From positions 10,133,396-10,197,395 of the forward strand of contig OW203722.1 of NCBI GenBank assembly GCA_934045075.1: a stretch of 64,000 nucleotides of DNA, given 5' to 3'. Origin of the DNA: Yponomeuta sedellus (lineage: Eukaryota; Arthropoda; Insecta; Lepidoptera; Yponomeutidae). Under the pieces are notes generated by a model. The model ran no database searches. It worked only from the letters and a program-made list of their open reading frames with translations, and was not told where the DNA came from. Below, piece after piece: positions 52,021 to 62,843 of the stretch. Positions within the stretch are counted from its first letter, which is position 1. Each line of letters opens with the position of its first letter. A program made the translations under genes and the position numbers.

Positions 52021-52372
52021 GGTTTCTCTCTACGAACATCAAAACAACCAACAACAACTCTTCATTCATAGGTAAACAAAATAATATTTTTTGCAAATTA
52101 TCACGGCCGTGCAAAGTAACCACTATGGTACACGGTTGTGCACGGTAGTGGTTACCACAGAGCATATAAATAAGAGACGGGACCTCCCTATATGCTTTTG
52201 TAATGAGTTTAGCCCCGTTAGCAATACCAACCAATAGAGCAAAAATGCAATGTCAAAAGTGCTACCAACATAACAACTTGTCTGTGCATTAGGGACGTCC
52301 ACTTACATTGGTACTACATTTATCGATATCGATAAATTTTCATCCAGGGGCTCCGCAGTTAGCCTAATAAAA

Positions 52373-53839
52373 TTAATAGAAATCAATGTTTTCAATAAAA
52401 CGACAAATGAAATTAGTATTTTTATTATTGATTATCAAATCACAATAATTGTGGTCAAGGTCTATTGAATTTATTTCAGCAGCTATTTGGTTTTTCCTTA
52501 GAGGTGTCCAATCTGAGCGAACTTCATCAATCGGTGGTTTGGATTCAGGTGCTGAAATCGTCAAAAAAAAGTTAAGTTGAGTCGTTATTGATTATTAATT
52601 TGTTGGTAAACTATACTACTTACCGGGATAGTTCTGATAAATATGCTGAGATTCCAGGCCACAATAATTGTGGTCAAACCCTACTGGACCAATAGCAACA
52701 GCTGATATTTTGGCTGCTGTACAAGGTGCTGAAAATGATAACACTTTGTAATTTATCAAAGTAAACAAACTCTAGTCACAAAAAACTTCAGCGATACATG
52801 AAAAGTCTACGTACCAGAGTTGTTTTGTGAAGCTAGACAACTAATAGGTTTTTGTATAGCTGAATCTGAAAATAAACAATTGCAAGAATAGTCCGAAAAA
52901 AAATAGTTTGTTCCTGTTTACCACATAACTGCATAATTGACTATGTAACTATCAAATACATTTTTATAAAAAAATATTTTAAGTTAAAAATTAGTAAAAA
53001 AAATATTTTAGTAATTCCAATCACTAACCAGTTTCAAGTGATGCGACGTGGCTACGTGGTAAGGAAACTCAGCTAGTAAGTAATCAGGAAGAGGAGGCGC
53101 ATTTATAAGTAGAGAAGATACAGCCCTGTAAAAAAATGTTTATCAAAGTATGTCATTTACGTATTAAGACGTAATAATAATATTGCGTTCTGAATGACGG
53201 AGCAAAATATATTCAAATGTTCGACGTAAAGCAAGGCGTATTTTGTATTTTATAACATAATTATTCATGAAATAAAGTAAGTGTTACATTATAAGTTTAT
53301 AACACAACTCACCATTTCTTTAATTGGCTTCCTTTTAAAATAGTTGTAAAAATCTTTCGGCCGGAAATGATCTCTACAAACATATGTTGGTGGAGTTTTT
53401 CGATGGGGATATACGATATAAGATCTTCCACAATTTTCACCCATTGTCTGCATCTAAAAAAAAAAACAACATTCAATGCAGCCACTAATAGTGCATCGTT
53501 GAAACATTGTTATGGCTTACAGCAATTCACCCGTCATACACTGAGTAGTAATTCTGACCAAGGTACTAATCAGATATTTTTTTATCGATATTGAATATGT
53601 GTATGGCACATCACTATGACATTGAAACATCTGAGTATTTTTCTCATAGTATATTAATTACGTTATTTAACATAATTTATGATCTTGCTCTTGTGCAAGA
53701 TGACAAAAACTGTAGCCAGAAATACTTACCGGTCTTCATCCCTAGGAAATTTACCCATAAACTTTCTTTTGGTACCCTTTGACCGGCTGCATCTTATTTT
53801 ACAAATGGCACAAGTTCGACACCATCCGATCAATGCCAT
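52373..53839 (-). pseudogene. THAP-type zinc-finger gene, six exons, with frame conflicts
   Basis: Exons in order: 53730-53839, 53313-53453, 53029-53125, 52815-52865, 52624-52728, 52373-52551, all with good splice sites. Exon 1 encodes MALIGWCRTCAICKI and GKFPRDEDR. Exon 2 continues RCRQWVKIVEDLISYIPIEK, with the invariant Trp, but the C-x2-H part VCRDHFRPKDFYNY is in the next frame, and QLKKWAVSSLL (THAP AVPxL box) is back in the first. Exon 3 joins exon 2 in frame but leaves exon 4 one base out. Exons 4-6 are open in the other phase (SAIQKPISCLASQNNS; DHNYCGLESQH; SDWTPLRKNQIAAEI). THAP proteins bind DNA with a C2CH finger. As read, the second Cys-His pair is lost. Either a decaying gene or local assembly indels. 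Confidence 0.6.
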
Positions 53840-56088
53840 TATTAAAAGAAAATCACTAAACACTGTACAACAAGATACACACAGCTAGATATTGAACAAA
53901 CTTAAAACAGAAAAAAATTAACTAGAAAACGTTCTAATATGTGCCGCGTTCCGCCATATTTGTTATGTTTTCAGTTTGTAATTGACAGCAAAGAAAGAGT
54001 AAGTAGTATTAAAGAGTGAGACAAAAATATGTCCGCCATTAAAACGGGGCTAAATGCGAACAAAAATTTCAAAGTTCCTACTTGCGCTAGGCTGGTGGTT
54101 ACCTATAAATATGATAATAAATACTCTTTGACACACGCGACCGACCACACACAGCCACAGAGAACATAATTAATCACCAACAGCTGCACAGAGCAGTCAG
54201 AGCCAAGGATGTCAAAAAAAGACGGATGGAACCTTCTAGTGAAGCAGACAAATGGCCGCCGTCTCTTTATGTATGCGTGCCATCGGTGTTGCCAGACTAA
54301 TATCACTTTGCCCACTTTTTCAAATCAAGAGAATCAAGGTGCTTCAGGGTGCTAACTAGCGTCACCAATGGAAAAAAGTCATAAGTTGTGTTATAATACG
54401 TTTTATTTTAAAAGTGAACATGAAAAATCTTAACAACTGTGACAAGTATTTTTTAAACATACAGTATAGAAACTACAATCAACAACCAAGGACTTCAATC
54501 ACTTTCCGCCAAAAACAGCCGGTTTAACAGAAATCCATTAAAGTTCTAATCTATTGATCATATGTTCTAGACTGTAAGTTTGAAAAATAGTTATCTTATC
54601 ACAGTTGTTAAGATTTCTCATGTTCACTTTTAGATAAAATGTTCTATAAAAAAGTTATGATTTGCTCCGAAACGACTTAAATCATGTTATCAGAAAAGTA
54701 AACTTACCTAATCTAGTGAAGGTTTCACTTTTATCATAAATTACTGAGTGACTTAAAAGGCTTTTATGAAGGAAGTGGGGCCTCGATTGAGGGATTGGTT
54801 ATGACTAGAGATCGGATAATCGGATGCATATTTGCATAAAGTTGAGATGTGAGCTAGCATTGATAGCACTTTCTTTTAGTTTGTTACTATAGAATCAAAT
54901 CGGGTGTAACTATATTTACTTATTTTAAGGTGCTAATATGGAGTGAAGTTTTGTATAAAAAAATTTTGGGAGTTTTGGAATCGACAAATTTAGTGTTTTT
55001 GTAGCAGATACCTATAAAAACTGCCTCTTATTGTTTCTTCAATTTTTAAAACATTGATAAAAACGAATAAGAAACAAGAATTAGAAAGAGAAACTAATTA
55101 CATTTACAAATTAACGTGAAACAGCGTCACCAACTAACTCACGCGCTCAATTTACTCACATTATCACATGTGACGAATAAGTGGAAAGTTTAGGATACAT
55201 AATATCTTAGTAATATCACTGCCACCTACGACGGTGGCGGGTGTTTGACAATTTAACTAATATCAGCTGGATGTCAGCTGTCAATAATTATTGTAGGTTA
55301 TCTCTTGTTTTTTAAGTTTGTGGTATAGCCATTGGCACTATAAAAAGAAATAGACGGCTCATGCACAACGTTGTTAGATGTCCACACACAGCACGGCTTG
55401 TACAGAAATGAGGCGGCAAATTTCATACAACTAGATATTTAAAGATTATAAAGATATGTTATTTTATAAGGGTTACGGTTGCGTATTTCCATAACTCCAT
55501 ATAAAAACACTAATAAATGCAACAAATACATATTTCTCCACTTTTCGGGAATTTTTCCCGAAAAAAAACTGGTATCACTGCGGTATTTGACATCCCAATT
55601 TGTAAGTAAATAAAGAAAAGTAAACAAAACCTAATAAGGAAAAATATCACGAATCAGTAACTTAAAACATTACTTACGCATGGTAGGTGCTCCCATGAGA
55701 CTTATTGCATTTTTTCGAGAAGTGTTTACACCACCGTACCACACAAGACGACATTTCTTAAAATTTTCTTTTGTGTCAAACAAGACTTACTCACAGAGTA
55801 TATAAAGGCACTGCTGCCTGGAGCGTAATGGATATTTTTAAGTTACTCTATGCGTAATGGCGGCAGAGTGATTGACTTGGTATATCTGTGTGAGTTAGCT
55901 CGTCTGCACACGAAAGTGTCGGACTTAGTTTTACTACCTCTACGCTAGGGGTGCTTCACACCCTTTCAATGCGAGATGGCATCCGTCTTTTTTTGACATC
56001 CGTGGTCAGAGCACGCACAGCTGCACGCGACAGGCGACACGCACGAACACAGAACACAGACCAGACTTTTTCACAAATTAACACTTAT
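53840..56088. other. Upstream of THAP gene, no gene supported
   Basis: It contains the 282-bp inverted-repeat element listed below and two copies of a motif with ATCCGTCTTTTTTTGACATC or its complement (about 54206-54230 and 55978-56004), also seen near 28960. A possible tiny first exon (MGAPTM then GTAAGT, - strand, 55677-55704) has no convincing continuation. Confidence 0.4.
54379..54660. mobile_element. MITE-like inverted-repeat element, 282 bp
   Basis: Arms of about 66 bp (54379-54444 and 54594-54660) share AAAAGTGAACATGA, AATCTTAACAACTGTGA and TCATAA ends with several mismatches. No coding content. Probably an older non-autonomous DNA transposon. Confidence 0.75.
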
Positions 56089-56570
56089 TATACTATTTCT
56101 ATTTTTAATGCACTAACCCGTGCTATGGAACAAATTTAAAAACCTATTTAGAGGCTAAAAATTTCACCCATGCCGGGATTCGAACCCGCAACCTCTGGCT
56201 ATCCGTGCCAGCGCTCTACCAATTGAGCCAATGGGCGACTCTAAATAGGTTTTTAAATTTGTTCCTTAGCACGGGTTAGTGCATTAAAAATAAAAATAGT
56301 ATAATCATGTGGGTACAGTGATATCGTTCCGATGTTAAACCTAACTGCAAAGTAGGTAGTCGGGGCTTTAAGTAATGCAATTTGCTTAAGTCAGATGTCG
56401 CTGCCTGTACGTAATACAGAGAATAGTGTAAAGAGGTTCGAAATTTCACTGATGCCGTGAGTCGCCCATTGGCTCAATTGGTAGAGCGCTGGCACGGATA
56501 GCCAGAGGTTGCGGGTTCGAATCCCGGCATGGGTGAAATTTTTAGCCTCTAAATAGGTTTTTAAATTAAC
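56089..56570. mobile_element. Palindromic composite of tRNA-containing modules
   Basis: 56089-56151 (TAATGCACTAACCCGTGCTA...CCTATTTAGAG) is mirrored by 56240-56302, with a tRNA-like sequence between (56166-56236, - strand). A near-complete 308-bp unit then follows in reverse orientation, with a second tRNA-like sequence at 56464-56534 (+ strand). The + copy keeps pairing in the D arm (GCTCAATTGGTAGAGC), anticodon stem (CTGGC/GCCAG) and T arm (GGGTTCGAATCCC). Confidence 0.85.
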
Positions 56571-57236
56571 ACTTTTTAATCTGTGCTTGAACATATTAAT
56601 AATCTGTGCAAAGGCCCGATTTCACCATAGCGTTCCATTTTGCTCTAACCCCGGTCACTCAGTCGTACTTCGTACAATGTACGAATGTTTGCACGCATGT
56701 GAAGGGCCGTCAGACTTTCATTCGCCAACTTAGCGGATATGCAAATGGGTTCGCATACGCAATTTGCGAACCCGTTTGCGCTTCTTCCTACACTTGTTTA
56801 CGAATGTCTCAGTCTTGCTTGCGACTTTGTGAATCATGAACAACGAAGATGATTTAATTAGTACAGTTGGACTGTTTAAATAAGTAGGTATATTAAATAT
56901 ACCACGACGCCACGAAGAATGAAAATGGCGAAACGTCCGTTACCTTCGCAATCGTGTGCGCAACTGGTCACACAAATGTGTGGGAGATTACGCGAAGGTT
57001 CAAGGTTCACGCGCTTTGATGTCCTTTAAAAAACCGACACGACTCGGAAAAGCGCGAATGCAGCAAAAACTTCGCATATTCATTTGCAAATGTCGTCCTA
57101 CACTTGTGGGTTTGCGTATTCGTGCGAATGTGAGTGACCGGCATAATGGACCGTTATGTTCACTCACGTTATCTTCCTTAACGATGCGTTAAATCTAATC
57201 ATTGGAGGTTAAAACATAAACAGACGATTAGTTAAA

Positions 57237-58500
57237 ATGGACGCTGCTCATAATATTATTTTTGAAAACGACGATGCAAAATATGAATAGTTTGGACTAC
57301 AGTCTATTTATTCTTACTTGTCCAATTTAGTAAACAAGATTCTAACCTAAAAATTGAGATTAGATGCCTAAACTAGACATTTTCTCACAAATTCATGAAC
57401 TATCATGAACTATGTTTATAAAATTGGCAGCGTGTTATCTAAAAGAGTGTTCCAAGTTACTTCATTTATGGAAATATGGCAGTTTTGGACTAAAAAGTCA
57501 CTGTTTAAGGGTAGAATCTTGTTTACTAAATTGGACAAGTAAGAATAAATAGACTGTGCATAATACGCCATCCTAGAATTGAAAAAATACGGCGTGTCTG
57601 TTTCGAAGAATACGATGACTTGGACTTAAGAATAAGGTTTCGTTTAACAAAAAAATCAGTTTTTGGTGTTTTGGAATTAATTGAAGACAAACTAGAATTT
57701 CCATCAGATCGGTATGTAAACATACTGAAAAACGTACTTATCTATACCTATATAAATATTCTGAGATTGGAACCTAGATAAGGTAGGTAGTGAGATAAGA
57801 CAAAACCTAATATAGCTTTTATTTTATTTTTTCAGAAACGTCTCTATTTCACAAATAAATCAATTTCTTTTAATATTAAGATACTATGCAATTGGTTCAC
57901 AACAAATAACAGCCGGAGACTATTAAGGCGTAAGCAAGTCACGTAATACATAAAGTTACCACAGCAATAGCTTCCCTCAGCCGTTACTTTATCAATTTAA
58001 GTTTCCTGAGTCGGACGCCCTAACGAAAAACAACATAACTTATTTTTTATAATATAGCTCGTTTCCCAAAAACGGTAGGTGCTCTAGACTACACACGTGT
58101 ACGTGTCCGTTCATTTAGTGGAGAAAATGTAGAGTTCTTCAGAAATCGAAAAGGCTACATCATGTCCTTAAATGTACAAACAATTGGTAGTGACAACTTG
58201 AAAGTTTTAGATTTGGTGGCGAGATGGCCAGGAAGCAGTCAAAATCAGACTATTTGGAATGCATCATACGTTTAGAAATGCTTTATTTGAAAATGGCCGC
58301 TATGGTGATGCTGTTCTCCAGGGCCGATTGTGGATACATGGACCAACCATACATCATGATGCCACTAGTAAGTCCAACAACACTGGAAGAGATGCTCCAT
58401 ATTGCGTCACAAATTTGGAGCAGAAATCTCATTGAACCAGACAAATGATTGAGAGACCAGACAAATGATGAACACACAAGAAGAGACATAAATCCTGTGC
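57237..58500 (+). pseudogene. Decayed PIF/Harbinger transposase (HARBI1-like)
   Basis: Pieces in several frames: MDAAHNIIFENDDAKYE (57237-57290), then beyond a fold-back insertion EKIRRVCFEEYDDLDLRIRF and VFGVLELIEDKLEFPSD (57570-57720), an intron-like gap with GTATGT and TTTCAG ends (57721-57836), ISQINQFLLILRYYAIGSQQ, HVIHKVTTAIASLSRYF, and NVQTIGSDNLKVLDLVARWP (58170-58235), which covers part of the DDE nuclease fold. Stops and frameshifts separate the blocks. The family is recognised from the order and text of these blocks. Confidence 0.75.
57299..57557. mobile_element. Fold-back element, perfect 46-bp arms, 259 bp
   Basis: ACAGTCTATTTATTCTTACT (start of the left arm) at 57299-57344 is exactly mirrored at 57512-57557. 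It sits inside the N-terminal region of the Harbinger relic and splits it. Exact arms imply a recent insertion. Confidence 0.85.
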
Positions 58501-58545
58501 TCCAACGACTTACAAATTATTATTTATATAATTTGCATTTAAGTT

Positions 58546-58805
58546 TATTAACTTTTATAGTGTTGAACTATAACTTATAATGACAAGAATAAACGAACTT
58601 GAGTAAAGGATATAGAAGCAGTTATATTATAGATAGATAGAGAAGAGCAATATTAATTAGGAAAATACATAAGCGAGAAAATTATGATGACAAAGAATGA
58701 CAGTCAGAAGGTAACTATGGTGATGACAACCGCATTAACCATAGAGAAAGAAAAAGTAAAAAAATAGCAAAGAGACTTTATGTTTCATACTATGGTCTCT
58801 TTACA
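58546..58805 (-). repeat. copia 3' LTR
   Basis: 260 bp, matching 62844-63094 apart from small indels. The last 16 bases of the ORF, including its stop, lie inside this LTR. Confidence 0.93.
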
Positions 58806-61800
58806 CCCTCAGAACTTTTAGAATTGGAAATTCTCTTCAAACCAATTCTTCCACTTAAATCTTCCAACCTTGGGCCAAAAACCGGCTTGGTAAACATATC
58901 AGCCAGCCGTCGTATGGCTGGTACTTGTTTAACTTCGAGTTCCCCATTGGTCACACATTCTCTCACAAAGAGATGTTTCAGCTTTATGTATTTAGTGCGT
59001 TTTTGGTACTCGTATTTGGGATTATGGGAGAGCTTTACAGCTGACTCGTTGTCCAAGTTGAGCACTGGTTTTTGTAAGTTGACCAGATCTTTTAGTAGAC
59101 TGTTCAGCCACAATATTTCTTGTGCGGTTTCACTGGCTGCGATTATTTCCGCTTCGGTGGACGAGAGGGACACGACTGTTTGTCTTTGGCTCCTCCAGCT
59201 GATTGCCGCGCCTGATAATAGACACACCATTCCAGATGTCGACTTTCCTGTCGGTTGATCACCTCCGAGATCAGAGTCGGAATAGCAGACCAAGTTCTTG
59301 GGCGAATCTATAGTATGCCTATAAATCAGGCTTTTGTCAAGCGTTCCTTTTAAGTAAAGGAAGATCCGTTTAACTAATATGACATCATTTGCAGTCGGTG
59401 CTTCGAGGGTTCTCGACGCTTTGCTTACTGCATAGGCAATGTCCGGTCTTGTGCCAACAGCTAAATATGTAAGTGCTCCTACTGCTTGTCTATATGGAAA
59501 GTCTGGCTTGTTTTCATCTTTATGTTCTGTATCGCCGGTGTCCTTTATTATAGGAGTTGGTGCAGATTTACTGTTCGTCATGCCAAACTTCTTTAGAATC
59601 TTTTTTGTATATGATTCTTGGGATAAAGTTATTCGTCCTTTTTCTGATTTTATTTCAATCCCCAGGAAGTAGAAGGCGGATTTGATTGTTATCTTGAACC
59701 TCGTTTTTAGTTCATTGATGAACTCGTCTGCAGCAGCCGTTGTGTTAGACGCCACTAGTCCATCGTCGACATAAAGGCCAATTATAACTTTAGAATTATC
59801 TCTTATTCTGAAATACAAGCAAGGGTCTGCTTCACTCTGGTTGAAGCCAGTTTTTATAAGAAATTCCGCAATGCATGTGTTCCAGCATCTCGGCGCTTGC
59901 TTGAGACCATAGAGACTTCGATTTAGTTTGCATACCCGCTTTGTTCCGTCTTGAAAGCCTTCTGGCTGTTTGACATAGATTTCTTCCTGAACTGAGCCAT
60001 TAAGAAAGGCTGTTGCTACATCAAATTGTCGTAGACTTAGATTTTCTTTAGCAGCGATTGCTATAATAGCTCGTATTGTGCTGAGACGCGCCACAGGGCT
60101 AAAAGTTTTGTCATAGTCGACACCTTGTTGTTGTGAATACCCTTTTACAACTAGCCTGGCTTTGAATTTGTCTACGGAACCATCAGGGTTCGTTTTCAAT
60201 TTATAAACCCACTTACATGGTAGTGCCTTTCTTCCTTGAGGCAATTTTACTAAGTTCCATGTTTTATTTTCTTGTAGTGAGCTTATCTCGCTCAGCATAG
60301 CTTCAAACCATTTATCTTTATCAAGTGATTCCAACGCTTGTTTGTAAGTCACTGGATCCTTTGGTAAATTTTCGACTTCAGCGACAGCAGCCAGTACGAA
60401 ATCATCATACCGTTGGGGCAGTTGTAATGCTGATCTGTCTCTTAAATTGTACTCATTCGGTTCAGGTTCGGATTCAGTTTCAGCTGCGTTTTCATTGTCA
60501 GCTTCTTGATCGTTAACGGTGTCTGGTTCGTAGTCAACATATTCATCGTGCTGAGTAGAATCTACATGTACGACGTTTTCAAAAGATTCAGGTTGCTGAG
60601 TGTCGTGTGCGTCATCGATATCTACTTGCATTTTCTTTGTTTCTGGTGTAGAATCACATTTTTCTTTGTAATTAAATTTGTTGACGTTGTCACTAAGGTT
60701 TGAGTAGTAATTTGTCTTCACAACTCTAACATCTTTGGAAATACAAACTTTACGTTTGGATGGAACGTAAACCCTATATGCTTTGCTGGTGTCAGAGTAT
60801 CCAGCAAACATTCCTGGTATTGCCTTGGAACCAAACTTGTGACCTTTGGGTCCTTTCTTCAGTATGAAGGCTTTTGATCCAAAAGAATGGAGATGATTGA
60901 TGCAGGGCTTTCTTACGACCCATTTCTCAAATGGTGTTTTGTTGTCAATAGCACTGTTTACACTTCTATTGCATAAATAGTTTGCGGTATTTACTGCTTC
61001 TGCCCATAGGTGCATTGGTGCTCTTGCGTCAATAAGCATAGCTCTTGCTTTCTCCACTAGTGTTCGGTTCTTCCGTTCTGCGATACCGTTCTGATGTGGG
61101 GTGCAGGGTGCGGATAAGCGTCGTGCGATCCCGTGTTCTTTTAGATACGTTTCGAATTTGACGTTAAAGTATTCCGTTCCGTTGTCCGTTTGCAAATGTT
61201 TGATTTTGTTGCCCGTAAACTTTTCCATTTCTTGTTTGTAGTCTTTAAACTTGTCTAGTACTTCAGATTTGTTTTTTAAGAAGTAGACCCGTCCATACCT
61301 GCTGTAGTCGTCAATGAAGGTTACAAAGTGCCTACTCTTGGCGTCAGAAGGTGTACTGATTGGGCCACATACGTCACTGTGGACGATTTCTAGACGTTCA
61401 GAAGTTCGAGGAGTCGTTCGTTGTGGAGGGCTTGGTACTCGGGTCATTTTTGATTGAATGCATATTTCACAATCTGACAAAGTCTCATGTTTATCAAAGT
61501 TTAAACCGATCCTTGCCTCGTTGTTGAGAGCTAGACGGAGGTCTTTGTCGTTTATGTGCCCAAGTTTTCTATGCCAGTCGATTATAGTGCTTTGCTTTGT
61601 GTTTGTTGAACTTTTTGCAGGCGTTGCAGCAAAGTTTCGTTCAACGTTTGGCGTATTGACGTAGTAGAGACCATTTATTTTTGCGGCGGTCATTAGCAAC
61701 TTTCCTGTTTTGTTGCGTACTACTGCTTTGTCCTTATCAAATCTTACAGAAGCACCACATTCGGTCATGCTTGGTACCGAAAGTAAGTTTGTGGAGAGTG

Positions 61801-62797
61801 AGGGTACAAATAGCGTCTTTTCTAGGTGTATTTTCCCACGTTTATTGTTCAGTGTAACTCTGCCTTCACCTACAATGTCAGTAGAATGATCTTCCGATGC
61901 AAAGTTGAGTTTTCTAGACACAGTTTTCATGTCTTTGAAGTACTCTTGCTGATACGTCATATGGGAGGTGCAGCCGCTGTCAAGTACCCAATCGTCCTGG
62001 TTGTCTCTGTTCGAAGTAAGAAGACATTCGTCAGCGTAGTGAGAATTGTGGTTTTTGTTTGACTTCTTCTCTTTATTTTTCTTGTTCCAGCAGTTAGAGC
62101 ATATCTTATGCGTCTTTTTCTGAAAGATATGACTTCCTGTTTTCTTACAGACTTTGCAAGATGCGTAGAGTGCGTTTTCTTCTTCTTGTTGAACAGGTTC
62201 CGAGCTTTCATTGTGATGACGAGCATCGCGTTCTTCGATTATTTTTATTTTCAGTTCGTCTGGTTTCGGGAGCATGTCACGGGACTCAATGGCCACGCGA
62301 AAGTTTTCGTATTCAGACGATAAACTGTAGAGCATCATAATTGTTAGAAGATCTTCGTTTATAGTGACATCCATATCGGCTAGTTTGTCAACTATATCCA
62401 TAAACTGGTTTAAGTGTGCACGTACATCGTTTCCTTCGAGTTTTGTAAGTATAAGTTGCTTAAGAAGGGATGCTTTTCGCGCAGGACCTTTACTCGCATA
62501 AATTTCTTTAAGTTTATCCCATAGGGACTTTGCAGATGTGCATTTCTTTATCTCTTTCAGTTGAGATGGAGCGATTATCAGGATCAATTCAGATTTTGCC
62601 TGTCTATCACCTTCAACATCGTCGGCACTTGCGTTTGTATCTAGGGGATTAAGTACGTACTTCCAAAGTTTGCTATTCACCAATACGGCTTCGGCCTGAA
62701 TTGCCCAAGTGTCGTAGTTATCTTTGTCGAGTGGCTCTATGTGATATGTCGTCTTCGGCATGTTTGCAGCACAAGAGCACGAGTTTTCAATGCCCAT
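58790..62797 (-). CDS. copia Gag-Pol polyprotein, 1335 aa, intact
   Basis: The single ORF encodes, in order: a Gag region (YDTWAIQAEAVLVNSKLW); a Cys cluster C-x2-C-x15-C-x2-C near residues 210-235; aspartic protease (DDWVLDSGCTSHMT); integrase zinc part (HRKLGHI...CEICIQSK) and DDE core (FIDDYSRYGRVYF, TDNGTEYF, GIAERKNRTL); reverse transcriptase (FSPVARLSTIRAI, LRQFDVATAFLNG, LYGLKQAPRCWN, LYVDDGL); and RNase H (CYSDSDLGGD, SLSSTEAEIIAASE). Integrase before RT is the copia order. Length is normal for the family. No canonical CCHC knuckle was found; the Cys cluster is in its place. No frameshift between Gag and Pol is needed. Confidence 0.96.
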   Translation of the reverse strand: MGIENSCSCAANMPKTTYHIEPLDKDNYDTWAIQAEAVLVNSKLWKYVLNPLDTNASADDVEGDRQAKSELILIIAPSQLKEIKKCTSAKSLWDKLKEIYASKGPARKASLLKQLILTKLEGNDVRAHLNQFMDIVDKLADMDVTINEDLLTIMMLYSLSSEYENFRVAIESRDMLPKPDELKIKIIEERDARHHNESSEPVQQEEENALYASCKVCKKTGSHIFQKKTHKICSNCWNKKNKEKKSNKNHNSHYADECLLTSNRDNQDDWVLDSGCTSHMTYQQEYFKDMKTVSRKLNFASEDHSTDIVGEGRVTLNNKRGKIHLEKTLFVPSLSTNLLSVPSMTECGASVRFDKDKAVVRNKTGKLLMTAAKINGLYYVNTPNVERNFAATPAKSSTNTKQSTIIDWHRKLGHINDKDLRLALNNEARIGLNFDKHETLSDCEICIQSKMTRVPSPPQRTTPRTSERLEIVHSDVCGPISTPSDAKSRHFVTFIDDYSRYGRVYFLKNKSEVLDKFKDYKQEMEKFTGNKIKHLQTDNGTEYFNVKFETYLKEHGIARRLSAPCTPHQNGIAERKNRTLVEKARAMLIDARAPMHLWAEAVNTANYLCNRSVNSAIDNKTPFEKWVVRKPCINHLHSFGSKAFILKKGPKGHKFGSKAIPGMFAGYSDTSKAYRVYVPSKRKVCISKDVRVVKTNYYSNLSDNVNKFNYKEKCDSTPETKKMQVDIDDAHDTQQPESFENVVHVDSTQHDEYVDYEPDTVNDQEADNENAAETESEPEPNEYNLRDRSALQLPQRYDDFVLAAVAEVENLPKDPVTYKQALESLDKDKWFEAMLSEISSLQENKTWNLVKLPQGRKALPCKWVYKLKTNPDGSVDKFKARLVVKGYSQQQGVDYDKTFSPVARLSTIRAIIAIAAKENLSLRQFDVATAFLNGSVQEEIYVKQPEGFQDGTKRVCKLNRSLYGLKQAPRCWNTCIAEFLIKTGFNQSEADPCLYFRIRDNSKVIIGLYVDDGLVASNTTAAADEFINELKTRFKITIKSAFYFLGIEIKSEKGRITLSQESYTKKILKKFGMTNSKSAPTPIIKDTGDTEHKDENKPDFPYRQAVGALTYLAVGTRPDIAYAVSKASRTLEAPTANDVILVKRIFLYLKGTLDKSLIYRHTIDSPKNLVCYSDSDLGGDQPTGKSTSGMVCLLSGAAISWRSQRQTVVSLSSTEAEIIAASETAQEILWLNSLLKDLVNLQKPVLNLDNESAVKLSHNPKYEYQKRTKYIKLKHLFVRECVTNGELEVKQVPAIRRLADMFTKPVFGPRLEDLSGRIGLKRISNSKSSEGVKRP

Positions 62798-62830
62798 TAG
62801 CCATATGTCGTGACTACATTTTTCACTGAA

Positions 62831-62843
62831 CGCTCTGCTACCA
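62831..62843 (-). promoter_or_regulatory. copia primer-binding site
   Basis: On the - strand TGGTAGCAGAGCG follows the 5' LTR directly. The first 11 bases complement the usual 3' end of initiator tRNA-Met (CUCUGCUACCA). Confidence 0.85.

Noticed and set aside
52004..52234. 76-codon - strand frame overlapping the Elp4 start
   Set aside because: Different frame from Elp4, no motif; it lies over the presumed 5' UTR and promoter.
54103..54315. 70-codon - strand frame
   Set aside because: It overlaps a repeated GATGTCAAAAAAAGAC motif also seen near 28960 and 55980; no family resemblance.
55439..55704. Possible two-exon small gene on the - strand
   Set aside because: An ATG with a GTAAGT donor is present, but splicing to the next acceptor gives a stop after about 25 codons and the longer frame is not in phase.
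58824..62323. Many + strand frames across the copia ORF
   Set aside because: Antisense shadows of the intact - strand Gag-Pol frame.
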